In this document: positions 1-7,686 of the stretch, in pieces | Layout of the letters: the number at the start of each line of letters is the position of its first letter | Numbering within the stretch: the stretch's first letter is position 1 | NCBI GenBank assembly: GCA_015061185.1 | Contig: SUWZ01000021.1 | Coordinates: 1 to 48,667, forward strand | Length of the DNA: 48,667 nt | Source of the DNA: Bacteroidales bacterium | GTDB taxonomy: Bacteria > Bacteroidota > Bacteroidia > Bacteroidales > Paludibacteraceae | Direction of reading: 5' to 3' | The notes under the pieces: generated by a model | What the model was told of the DNA's origin: nothing | The model's input: the letters and a program-made list of their open reading frames with translations, nothing else | The model's database searches: none | Translations under genes and position numbers: made by a program

Positions 1-1105
1 ACAAATAATCTTTGATTACCGTAGAATCATTATTTTGCGCAAAAGTATCAGGATCTTCACCTTCCGGCAAAACTACCACTCGAACATTCAAACCCTCACT
101 TAACAGCAATTTCCCATTTTTGAGAGCTGCATTCATTCCGGCAGAATCTCCATCATAGAGCAATGTCACATTTTTTGCTCCATCTCTATCAGCCTCCACG
201 GAGGGCAAAATTCTGCGTAGCAACCGAATTTGCTCAACGGTCAAAGCCGTTCCACAAGGAGCTACAACATTCTCCAAACCCGATTGAAACATCGATATTA
301 CATCCGCATAACCCTCAACCAAATAGCATTTTTTCTCACGAACAATTGCATTCTTAGCAAAGTAGATTCCATACAACACATTGCTTTTGTGGTAGATATC
401 TGATTCCGGTGAGTTCTGATATTTAACCTGATCATCTTTCTTAATAGCCCGACCACCAAAAGCAATTACTTTTCCTGAGATAGAATGGATTGGGAAAATA
501 GCTCGACCATGAAAACGATCGATATTGTAGTTTTCTTTTACAATGGTGGCTCCTATTTTCTCAAGATACTCCAACTTATACCCTTTCTTTAGGGCTTGAT
601 TGGTATAAGCATCACGCTGATTCAACGCATATCCTAATTGAAAACGCCGAATTGTGTCATCATGGAATCCTCTATGTCTAAAATAAGTCAATCCGACAGC
701 AGTTCCTTCTGGATGTTCAAATAAATTGGTTGTAAATTGTTGATGCAGAGCCTCTGTTACAGCCATCAAGCTCTCTCGTTCGCCACGTTGCTGTATCTGT
801 TCATCAGAAAGTTCCTCCTCAACTATCTCAATATGATATTTATTAGCAAGGAATTTAAGTGCCTCAAAATAAGATAGATTCTCAATCTTCATGATAAAAT
901 TCACAGGATTCCCACCCTCTCCACAACCAAAACATTTATATATATTTTTGGCAGGAGAAACCGAAAAAGAGGGAGTTTTCTCATTATGGAAAGGACAATG
1001 TCCAATCATATTAGCCCCCCTTCTTTTCAAGGTAACATAGTCCCCTACCACCTCTTCAATTTTGGCAGTATCAAAAATCCTATCTATCGTAGATTGATCG
1101 ATCAT
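1..1105 (-). CDS. dnaG: DNA primase DnaG, 3' part cut by window edge
   Basis: This is the replicative primase that makes RNA primers for DNA synthesis. About 368 N-terminal residues are present and the rest lies beyond position 1. Visible in order: the CHC2 zinc ribbon (C37, H40, C58, C61, in the contexts GHCPFH and KCFGCG); the primase core; and the TOPRIM segment with its acidic residues in LVEGYADVI and LLYDGDSAGM. The start is the ATG at 1103-1105 (MIDQSTIDRI), the usual beginning for this family, about 112 bp after the preceding minus-strand lipoprotein gene. The catalytic residues in the visible part look intact. The helicase-binding C-terminus cannot be judged. Identity is essentially certain. 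Confidence 0.97.
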   Translation of the reverse strand, partial: MIDQSTIDRIFDTAKIEEVVGDYVTLKRRGANMIGHCPFHNEKTPSFSVSPAKNIYKCFGCGEGGNPVNFIMKIENLSYFEALKFLANKYHIEIVEEELSDEQIQQRGERESLMAVTEALHQQFTTNLFEHPEGTAVGLTYFRHRGFHDDTIRRFQLGYALNQRDAYTNQALKKGYKLEYLEKIGATIVKENYNIDRFHGRAIFPIHSISGKVIAFGGRAIKKDDQVKYQNSPESDIYHKSNVLYGIYFAKNAIVREKKCYLVEGYADVISMFQSGLENVVAPCGTALTVEQIRLLRRILPSVEADRDGAKNVTLLYDGDSAGMNAALKNGKLLLSEGLNVRVVVLPEGEDPDTFAQNNDSTVIKDYL

Positions 1106-1123
1106 CTATCTGTTAGAAATTTA

Positions 1124-1159
1124 GAGGTTGTGCGAAATTTTTCATTTCAACACAACCTC
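1124..1159 (-). terminator. Hairpin between lipoprotein gene and dnaG
   Basis: The arms GAGGTTGTG and CACAACCTC pair perfectly, and the inner sequence GAAAT/ATTTC extends the stem. It follows the lipoprotein gene that ends at 1218 and precedes dnaG. There is no clear U run on either strand, so it may be a weak terminator, a processing site or a dispersed repeat. A hairpin with similar arm sequence lies at 4514-4547. Confidence 0.45.
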
Positions 1160-1217
1160 AGTAATTTTAGCATAATAAGTAACTTAATTTTATTATTACC
1201 TAATACTCTAATTTTTG

Positions 1218-1667
1218 TTATTTATTCAATAAAGTTTGAATAGAAACCATTGCTTCAATTGCAGTATCCAACGTAAATCCATTATCAAAAATATTTACAA
1301 TACCGGCAACTTCATTATACATATCTTTTGTAACTTGAGCTTCGTCTTCCAATCCAAATTTACCCATTGCAACACCTGTTACAAAGCCGGTTTTCCAACC
1401 AGGAATCTCTTTATTTTCAGTATAATCTGTATATACACCTACCAAGCCTGCTGTCATTGCAGCAATAGAGGCAGTACTAGATCCGGCAGAGTTATAAGTT
1501 TCGTAAATACCATACAACTCCAAGCCAGAAGCAACTCCAGCAGAATTAACATACTCTTCCACCGGGGAATCTCCAGAATCGACATCTTCACCGTCGTTAT
1601 CGCAAGAAGAAAATGCAATACCTACACACAAAAAACACAAAAAAGACCAAAATTTAATCGCTTTCAT
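1218..1667 (-). CDS. Small hypothetical lipoprotein
   Basis: A 149-residue protein not assigned to any named family. It starts with a lipoprotein signal peptide: a positive N-terminus, a hydrophobic stretch, and a lipobox ending FSSC with the lipidated Cys at residue 22. An acidic linker follows (DNDGEDVDSGD), typical of Bacteroidota surface-exposed lipoproteins. The mature part is Ala/Gly/Thr-rich and probably helical, with no recognisable catalytic motif. It begins only 17 bp after the comF-like gene on the same strand, so it is probably cotranscribed with it, with no obvious functional link. A periplasmic or outer-membrane location is inferred from the signal. Confidence 0.8.
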   Translation of the reverse strand: MKAIKFWSFLCFLCVGIAFSSCDNDGEDVDSGDSPVEEYVNSAGVASGLELYGIYETYNSAGSSTASIAAMTAGLVGVYTDYTENKEIPGWKTGFVTGVAMGKFGLEDEAQVTKDMYNEVAGIVNIFDNGFTLDTAIEAMVSIQTLLNK

Positions 1668-1684
1668 ACTTATTTATTTTTAAT

Positions 1685-2413
1685 TTAATTAACAGCAGCC
1701 AAAGCTGCAATACTAATAGTTATTTCACTCAAATACTTAAAAGGCATTGCCATTGCTTCAAGAGTTGCTCCCGTAGTTAAAACATCGTCAACCAACAATA
1801 AATGCATTCCCTTTACTAGTTCTTCATTTTTAAGTCGGAATATTCCTTGTACATTTTCCCACCGCTCTTCTGCTCCTTTCTTTGTCTGCGTAGAATTCTC
1901 TACAATGCGCTCCATAAGATTATTCATTACGGGAATTTTCATCACTTCTGCCATACCTCGACAAATTACCTCACTTTGATTATATCCACGAATTTTCAAT
2001 TTATTAGGGTGTAATGGAACAGGTACTAAGACATCCACCGACTTAAACCGCCCCTTCATCAACTCCTTTCCAAACATCCGTCCAAACTTCATCCCCAATT
2101 CCAAATTCCCCCTATACTTCAATTCATGAAGAATTTGTTGTGTAATTCCATCTTTTTCAAAGTATAAATAGGTTGTCGCATATTGCAACCTTATCCTTCC
2201 GGACAAACGTTCTTCCAAAAAATTCCATTTATGCTCTGAAATTCCAGCATAAGGCATTTCAAATAAACAAGAAAGACATAAATATTCTTCTCCCTTCACC
2301 AATGCCTTTCCACATCCTACACAACAATGCGGATAAAAAAGCGAAATAAAATCGCTAAAAAACACCTTCAATTTAATCATATCAAACGCAAACAAATAAG
2401 AAGTTAATACCAT
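1685..2413 (-). CDS. ComF family phosphoribosyltransferase-like protein
   Basis: The ComF family is linked to DNA uptake in competent bacteria, but in most lineages its role is unproven. Two features place this 242-residue protein in the family: an N-terminal zinc ribbon (C31-x2-C34 and C46-x2-C49) and a C-terminal PRPP-binding motif, LLLVDDVLTTGAT, at about residues 205-217. Middle motifs such as VLVPVPLHPNKLKIRGYNQ also match. The ATG at 2413 gives 11 extra residues; a second ATG at 2380 (MIKLKVFF) is an equally plausible start. A strong promoter lies 110-140 bp upstream. The gene is followed closely by the small lipoprotein gene. Confidence 0.88.
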   Translation of the reverse strand: MVLTSYLFAFDMIKLKVFFSDFISLFYPHCCVGCGKALVKGEEYLCLSCLFEMPYAGISEHKWNFLEERLSGRIRLQYATTYLYFEKDGITQQILHELKYRGNLELGMKFGRMFGKELMKGRFKSVDVLVPVPLHPNKLKIRGYNQSEVICRGMAEVMKIPVMNNLMERIVENSTQTKKGAEERWENVQGIFRLKNEELVKGMHLLLVDDVLTTGATLEAMAMPFKYLSEITISIAALAAVN

Positions 2414-2520
2414 GAATCAATCCAATAATCATTCAGACCTTTTCATCTTCCCACAACTCGTAAAAACATGAGAAAAACTTCCGAAAGAGATACTCTTACC
2501 TACTCTCAAACAAGTACCTA

Positions 2521-2551
2521 CAAAAGTAACAATAAATTTCAATCTCCCAAA
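2521..2551 (-). promoter_or_regulatory. Promoter for comF-like gene
   Basis: Read on the minus strand this is TTTG, 19 nt, TACTTTTG, an exact match to the Bacteroidota housekeeping consensus. Transcription would start near 2514, giving a leader of about 100 nt before the ATG at 2413. Confidence 0.7.
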
Positions 2552-2676
2552 ATGTAAAAATAAAAGATGATAAAAATATCGTTAATCGTTTGTAAAACAA
2601 TAGGAAAATCAGCAATAACAAAACACGACAAAAGAGAATACACAAAAAAATGTGCATTCCCTATATAATCATTTAC

Positions 2677-2700
2677 TGCTAAAACAAGATATTTTTAGCA
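2677..2700. other. Small hairpin in the 2414-2733 intergenic stretch
   Basis: The 320-bp stretch between comF and rpoZ holds the promoter at 2521-2551 and this inverted repeat, TGCTAAAA / 8-nt loop / TTTTAGCA. It lies about 35 bp after the rpoZ stop and could be a weak terminator for bamD-rpoZ, although no U run follows. Nothing else is recognisable in the stretch. Confidence 0.35.
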
Positions 2701-2733
2701 AGCAAATACACCTCAAAAAAGAAAGAAACTTTC

Positions 2734-3066
2734 TTAGTATTTCATCTTTTCCTTAACAGGATTTCTGAAATAGACCTTTCCGTCCGTATATTCTTGAGCT
2801 GCAATCAACGTTGGCTTTGGCAACTTTTCGTAGAAACGAGATATTTCAATTTGTTCACGATTTTCAAAAACCTCTTCCAAATTATCATTATAAGAAGCAA
2901 ACTCTTGCAACTTTCTTTCTAATTCAGACTTCATTTCTACACTAATTTGATTCGCTCTTTTAGCAATGATATTCACTGTTTCATACACATTGCCTGTATC
3001 AGAACACAACTGATTCATATCTCTTGTGATCGTGTTGTTAGGAGCAGAAACTTTCTTGTAATCCAT
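2734..3066 (-). CDS. rpoZ: RNA polymerase omega subunit (Rpb6-like)
   Basis: This small subunit helps assemble and stabilise RNA polymerase. The 110-residue protein is the Bacteroidota form, which resembles eukaryotic Rpb6 and carries a longer tail than the proteobacterial omega. Recognisable segments are DTGNVYETVNIIAKRANQIS and ELERKLQEFASYNDNLEE, followed by the conserved FENREQIEISRFYEKLPKPT. It starts 25 bp after bamD on the same strand, the arrangement usual in Bacteroidales, so both are probably one transcript. Confidence 0.93.
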   Translation of the reverse strand: MDYKKVSAPNNTITRDMNQLCSDTGNVYETVNIIAKRANQISVEMKSELERKLQEFASYNDNLEEVFENREQIEISRFYEKLPKPTLIAAQEYTDGKVYFRNPVKEKMKY

Positions 3067-3091
3067 AATTAAAACGTTTTCTTATAATAAT

Positions 3092-3895
3092 TTACTCGAT
3101 ACTTTTCTGTGCTTTTTTAAACATCCTGTCAGCCTCTTTTTTATACTGACTATTAGGAAATTCGTTGATAAAATTATAATACTCATCAACTGTATCTCTA
3201 TATCGGTCTTTTATCTTCGACTCCACACTCTTCTCTGCCTGCATGAATTTAGATTTCAAAACCAAGAAATACAATTCCTCTTTAAATTTAGACTCTGGAT
3301 AAAGTTTCAACGCATTTGTTGCAGTAACCACTGCTGACAAATAATTATTACCCATATAATCGCCTAATTTATAATAGAGCAACGCACTATTATACTCTTT
3401 TTCTGCCAATTTCTCTTGCAACTCTGTTAAATACTTTGCAACCTCCGGCAATCTTTTACTTTGCGGAAATTTTTCGGAAAAAGATAAAAAAGACTCTATC
3501 GCTTTTTTCGTATTTGTTTGATCTAATTTTACATCCGGTGAGTTTTTATAAAAACTATAACCGATATAATAATGTGCATCCTCAATGTACTTCCCTTTAG
3601 GATAACCTCTCGAATAGGTTGTAAAGTAACTTTTAGCCAATTCATAATCTTCATTCTCAAAATGAGCCATAGCCAACTTATACAATCCTTCTTCTCCTTT
3701 TTCAGTTCCCCTCAACGAAGGAATAACGGCCTCCAACAAGGAGGAAGCTTTAACATAATCTCCGGACTCATAATACTCTAAAGCTTTATCATACTTCAGA
3801 TTATTATCTGTACTTTTTACGATACTATTATAGCCTCCGCAAGATGTCAATCCTGCGACAAAAACGAGCAATATTTTAACTAAAATCCTTTTCAT
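3092..3895 (-). CDS. bamD: Outer-membrane assembly lipoprotein BamD
   Basis: BamD is an essential lipoprotein of the BAM complex, which inserts beta-barrel proteins into the outer membrane. The start chosen is the ATG at 3893-3895 (MKRILVKILL), giving 267 residues with the lipidated Cys at residue 19 (GLTSCGG). An upstream in-frame ATG at 3913 would add six residues, but a -7 promoter box overlaps that position, so the shorter form is more likely. The body is a series of TPR-like helical repeats (ALEYYESGDYVKASSLLE, GYPKGKYIEDAHYYIG, LKLYPESKFKEELYFLVLK). It leads the bamD-rpoZ transcript. Confidence 0.93.
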   Translation of the reverse strand: MKRILVKILLVFVAGLTSCGGYNSIVKSTDNNLKYDKALEYYESGDYVKASSLLEAVIPSLRGTEKGEEGLYKLAMAHFENEDYELAKSYFTTYSRGYPKGKYIEDAHYYIGYSFYKNSPDVKLDQTNTKKAIESFLSFSEKFPQSKRLPEVAKYLTELQEKLAEKEYNSALLYYKLGDYMGNNYLSAVVTATNALKLYPESKFKEELYFLVLKSKFMQAEKSVESKIKDRYRDTVDEYYNFINEFPNSQYKKEADRMFKKAQKSIE

Positions 3896-3910
3896 GTTGA
3901 ATAGATTTTG

Positions 3911-3918
3911 CAAAAATA
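3911..3918 (-). promoter_or_regulatory. -7 box for bamD-rpoZ
   Basis: On the minus strand this reads TATTTTTG, matching TAnnTTTG. Transcription would begin near 3904, just upstream of the ATG at 3895, which supports that start codon. No convincing -33 TTTG is present at normal spacing. Confidence 0.5.
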
Positions 3919-4029
3919 GTCATTTAGATTCAAAAGAAGAAGAAAAAATCGTTCATTTTTCAAATGTTTTTATTTCTTTTGCATTTGAAATAGAAAATTT
4001 AAACAAATTAAAAGGATTGTTAGTTTATT

Positions 4030-4431
4030 ATGTTGAAGAAAATTTTATCAATTTCTGGAAAGTCCGGACTTTACAAGTTGATTTCTCAAGGTAGAAACAT
4101 GTTGATCATCGAGTCATTAAAGGAGAAGAGAAGAATGCCTGCGTATGCTCACGAAAAGATATTGTCTTTAGGTGATATCGCAATGTACACCAACGAAGGG
4201 GAAGTTCCATTGAATGATGTAATGAAAAGTATCAAAGAGAAAGAAGGTGGAAAAGTAATCGAAATAGATTTGAAAAAAGCGGATGCTAAAATATTATCCG
4301 ATTACATGGCTGAAATTCTCCCAAACTATGATAAAGAACGTGTTTACGTTTCTGATATGAAAAAATTATTTTCTTGGTACAACCTTTTAATAGAAACCGG
4401 AAACGATAATTTTGAAAATGACGAGAAATAA
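4030..4431 (+). CDS. DUF5606 family protein
   Basis: A 133-residue cytosolic protein of a family found almost only in Bacteroidota, with no established function. The N-terminal part (ILSISGKSGLYKLISQGRN, IIESL, RMPAYAHEKILSLGDIAMYT) is the conserved core. A helical C-terminal part follows (DYMAEILPNYDKERVYVSDM, KLFSWYNLL) and an acidic tail. The first half resembles a small beta-barrel fold, but this is inference. It is divergent from bamD and followed by a strong terminator, so it is probably transcribed alone. Confidence 0.88.
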   Translation: MLKKILSISGKSGLYKLISQGRNMLIIESLKEKRRMPAYAHEKILSLGDIAMYTNEGEVPLNDVMKSIKEKEGGKVIEIDLKKADAKILSDYMAEILPNYDKERVYVSDMKKLFSWYNLLIETGNDNFENDEK

Positions 4432-4513
4432 TTTTCTCCAATGCGTTCTTCTGTTTGCGAAGGTTACTTAAAAAGCAGATTGAATTGGAATCTTTTCCAT
4501 TCTTTATAAATAT

Positions 4514-4557
4514 GGTTGTGTTAAGGTTCAATGAATTTGACACAACCTATTTTTTTC
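4514..4557 (+). terminator. Intrinsic terminator after the DUF5606 gene
   Basis: Arms GGTTGTGT (4514-4521) and ACACAACC (4540-4547) pair, with further weak pairs inside, and the run TATTTTTTTC follows. This is a clear rho-independent terminator separating the DUF5606 gene from the addB-like gene. Confidence 0.85.
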
Positions 4558-4587
4558 TTATAGCAAATCTCTCCTCAAATAGTTTGT

Positions 4588-7536
4588 ATGAATAATTCCT
4601 TCTTAAAGATTGTTGCAGACGACTTGATTAGTAAACATCAAGACGAACTATCCGATTTTGTAGTTGTTTTTCCTAATAATAGAGCTAAATTATTTTTCAA
4701 CAATTACCTTGCAGACAGAATGGGTGATATACCATTTTGGTCACCCTCATACACTACTATTCAATCTCTATTTATTCAACAATCTTCTTTGCAAATTGCC
4801 GACTCTATTTATTGCGTTTGCAAATTGTATGAAATCTATTCTAATATCATTCAAAAGGAGTTGGGCGACTCCTTTTTGTTAGAGTCTTTGGATCTGTTTT
4901 ATTTTTGGGGAGAGATTCTCTTAAACGACTTTGAAGATGTTGACAACAACTTGGTGGATGCCAAAAAACTCTTCAAAAACATTTCTGACTTAGCCGAGAT
5001 TGAAGATAATTATGACTACTTAACCGAAATCCAAAAGAAAGCTTTAAAAGATTTTTTCACCTACTCACAGTTCTGCGAAAGCTCAGAAGAAAACGGTGGT
5101 GTAAAACATCGTTTTATCCAAATTTGGAATCTTCTCTATCCTATCTACTCTAATTTTAAAGAGGCATTAAAGAGAGAGAATTTGGCTTATGAGGGAATGC
5201 TTAAACGAGAAATAATAGAGCGACTCAAAGGAGTTGATTATAAAGACTTTAAAGCTGAGAAATATATTTTTATAGGTTTTAATGTGCTTAATAAGTGCGA
5301 AGAAGCTCTTTTCTCTCATCTCGACAAGGGAGGAAAAGCTCTATTTTATTGGGATTACGATGATTATTACATGCAAACCGGTCACGAAGCTTCTGTCTTT
5401 ATGCGGCAAAATATAAAAAAATTCCCTAATGCCATCTCTAATAATGAAAGTTATTTTGACAACGTACAACATCGTAACATAAAATTCATCGCCTCTTCAA
5501 CCGAGAATGCTCAAACAAAGTATTTGAAGAACATTCTCAACCAATGGAGCATGGAGGGATACAAAGAAAAAGATACTGCAATTGTTCTTTGTAATGAAGC
5601 CTTATTATTACCTACTCTCCACTCCTTACCTCCACAAGTGAAAGATGTAAATATTACCATGGGATTTCCTCTAACTCAAACTCCCATATTTGCAACCATT
5701 CAGGTTTTGCTGGAAATGCAAAATTCAGCTCAACACACTCAAAAAAATCAATTTAGTTATCGTGCTATCTCGCCGGTTCTAAATGACTCTTATATCCGAA
5801 TCTGCTTCGAAGAGTCCGCCAACTTAATTAAAAGATTAAAACATGAGAAAAGGTACTTCCCTAACAAATCCGAACTCAATATCAATAATGATCTTTCTCT
5901 GCTTTTCACCTCTTTTGACATAGATTCTAATATCTCGCCGGAGATACAATTAACCCAATGGTTATCAGAAATATTAAAAAAAATTGCCCATTCCTACAAA
6001 AAAGAGGAAGCAAAAAGCAATACATTTTTTAACGACTCAGAAAATAACAAGGAGGAAGAGGACATTTATAATGATTTGTATAAAGAGGCTATCTTTCGTA
6101 GCTATACGGCTATCAACCGTCTTCACTCGCTTCAAAATGATGGAATTTTGCGAGTTAACTATACGACTATAACAAGACTTATTAATAAAGTTTTATCTTC
6201 AATTTCTGTCCCATTCACCGGAGAACCTGTAAAAGGAATGCAAATCATGGGATTTCTTGAAACCAGAAACCTAGATTTTAACAATGTGGTAATGCTTTCC
6301 GTTAATGAAGGTGTGGTACCTCGCAGCGGAAAAGAAAACTCTTTTATTCCTCATAATCTTAGGAAGGGACATGGAATGACAACCATCGAACATAAAAACT
6401 CTCTTTATGCTTACTATTTTTACCGTCTCTTACAGCGTGCTAAAAATGTGACACTATTGTATAATACATCAACAGAAGGTACTGGGAAAGGGCAAATGAG
6501 TCGGTTTATGATGCAAATGTTGGCAGACCGAAAATTCAATATCAAATTTGAAGAACTCAATTTCAAAGATACCTTTGCAACGCAAGCTTCCTCTCAAAAC
6601 CACCAAACATTCATCCCTAAAAATCAAGAAATCATTGATTACCTAATAAATAAATATGAAAGAAAAGGTAAATATCTTTCACCATCAGCACTTAATACGT
6701 ACATTGCCTGTCCGGTTCGTTTCTACTTATCCTATATCTTGAATATCAAAGAAGAACAAGATCTTAACGATGAGGTAGATGCTCCAACATTTGGTGACAT
6801 ATTCCACAATACGATGGAGAAAATATATAAAGATTTTGTTGGCAGAAGTGAAATTTGCGACTCTCACCTCTCTTCCATAAAAAAAGAAGATATAAAACGA
6901 TGGGTTGAAGAGGAGTTTAAAGAACGATTTTTTAAAAATTCACATGTTGATTTTAGCGGCGTACAGTTGGTGGCAATCAACGCAATGGTTGAATTCGTCG
7001 ATAAAATGGTTAGATATGACAAAAAATACGAAACTCCATTCCGCATTATTGGACTAGAAAAAGAGGTACTTCACACCCTTCCAATAGCCTTAGAGAATGG
7101 GAAAATAGTTCAAATTCAAATGGGAGGACGTATAGACCGTATTGATGAAAAAGACGGTGCCATTGTTGTTAAAGATTACAAAACAGGTGGCACTCCGGAA
7201 AAATTCAACTCTATCCCTCCAATTTTTGAAATGGGACAATCAAAATTTCAATATAATCGCCAAATCTTACTTTACGCCTACCTATTTGCCAAGCAAGAAG
7301 AGAAAAGCGATATTAAAGCCGCTATTATATACCTTAATGCAGAAGAATCAAAACAGAAGAACTCTTTTTGCGATGATTCTACAATTAACAAACATATAGA
7401 TGAAATTGAAGGAGAAATAAAAAGAATTTTAACAGAACTATTCAATGTAAATATTCCATTTAGCACAGAAACAACTCTAGCCCAATACTGCCAATATTGT
7501 CCCTACTGCAAAGTATGTCCAAACCCGAAGTTATAA
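4588..7536 (+). CDS. addB: AddB-like PD-(D/E)XK nuclease/helicase-related protein
   Basis: AddB is the nuclease partner of AddA in the RecBCD-like enzyme that resects double-strand breaks. This 982-residue protein has a degenerate helicase-like N-terminal two thirds and a C-terminal PD-(D/E)XK nuclease: H740 in TFGDIFHNTME, D850 in GGRIDRID, and D863 and K865 in VVKDYKTGG. Four cysteines (C708 in YIACPVRFYL; C968, C971 and C977 in CQYCPYCKVC) match the 4Fe-4S staple of AddB, with the typical C-x2-C-x5-C end. It appears intact. In Bacteroidota an addA (UvrD-like) gene is often adjacent; none is in this window, so the partner must lie elsewhere. Confidence 0.88.
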   Translation: MNNSFLKIVADDLISKHQDELSDFVVVFPNNRAKLFFNNYLADRMGDIPFWSPSYTTIQSLFIQQSSLQIADSIYCVCKLYEIYSNIIQKELGDSFLLESLDLFYFWGEILLNDFEDVDNNLVDAKKLFKNISDLAEIEDNYDYLTEIQKKALKDFFTYSQFCESSEENGGVKHRFIQIWNLLYPIYSNFKEALKRENLAYEGMLKREIIERLKGVDYKDFKAEKYIFIGFNVLNKCEEALFSHLDKGGKALFYWDYDDYYMQTGHEASVFMRQNIKKFPNAISNNESYFDNVQHRNIKFIASSTENAQTKYLKNILNQWSMEGYKEKDTAIVLCNEALLLPTLHSLPPQVKDVNITMGFPLTQTPIFATIQVLLEMQNSAQHTQKNQFSYRAISPVLNDSYIRICFEESANLIKRLKHEKRYFPNKSELNINNDLSLLFTSFDIDSNISPEIQLTQWLSEILKKIAHSYKKEEAKSNTFFNDSENNKEEEDIYNDLYKEAIFRSYTAINRLHSLQNDGILRVNYTTITRLINKVLSSISVPFTGEPVKGMQIMGFLETRNLDFNNVVMLSVNEGVVPRSGKENSFIPHNLRKGHGMTTIEHKNSLYAYYFYRLLQRAKNVTLLYNTSTEGTGKGQMSRFMMQMLADRKFNIKFEELNFKDTFATQASSQNHQTFIPKNQEIIDYLINKYERKGKYLSPSALNTYIACPVRFYLSYILNIKEEQDLNDEVDAPTFGDIFHNTMEKIYKDFVGRSEICDSHLSSIKKEDIKRWVEEEFKERFFKNSHVDFSGVQLVAINAMVEFVDKMVRYDKKYETPFRIIGLEKEVLHTLPIALENGKIVQIQMGGRIDRIDEKDGAIVVKDYKTGGTPEKFNSIPPIFEMGQSKFQYNRQILLYAYLFAKQEEKSDIKAAIIYLNAEESKQKNSFCDDSTINKHIDEIEGEIKRILTELFNVNIPFSTETTLAQYCQYCPYCKVCPNPKL

Positions 7537-7686
7537 AGACATGCTCTAATAGTTTGCGGATTTCTATGTACTACGCACTATTTAGGATTCCGATAAAAAA
7601 ACATTGGTAGGGATAGCCTCAAAATCAAGTTAGTAATACGTTTCACAAATACAATCTGACTAATTAACTTTCAAAGTTATTTCTAA

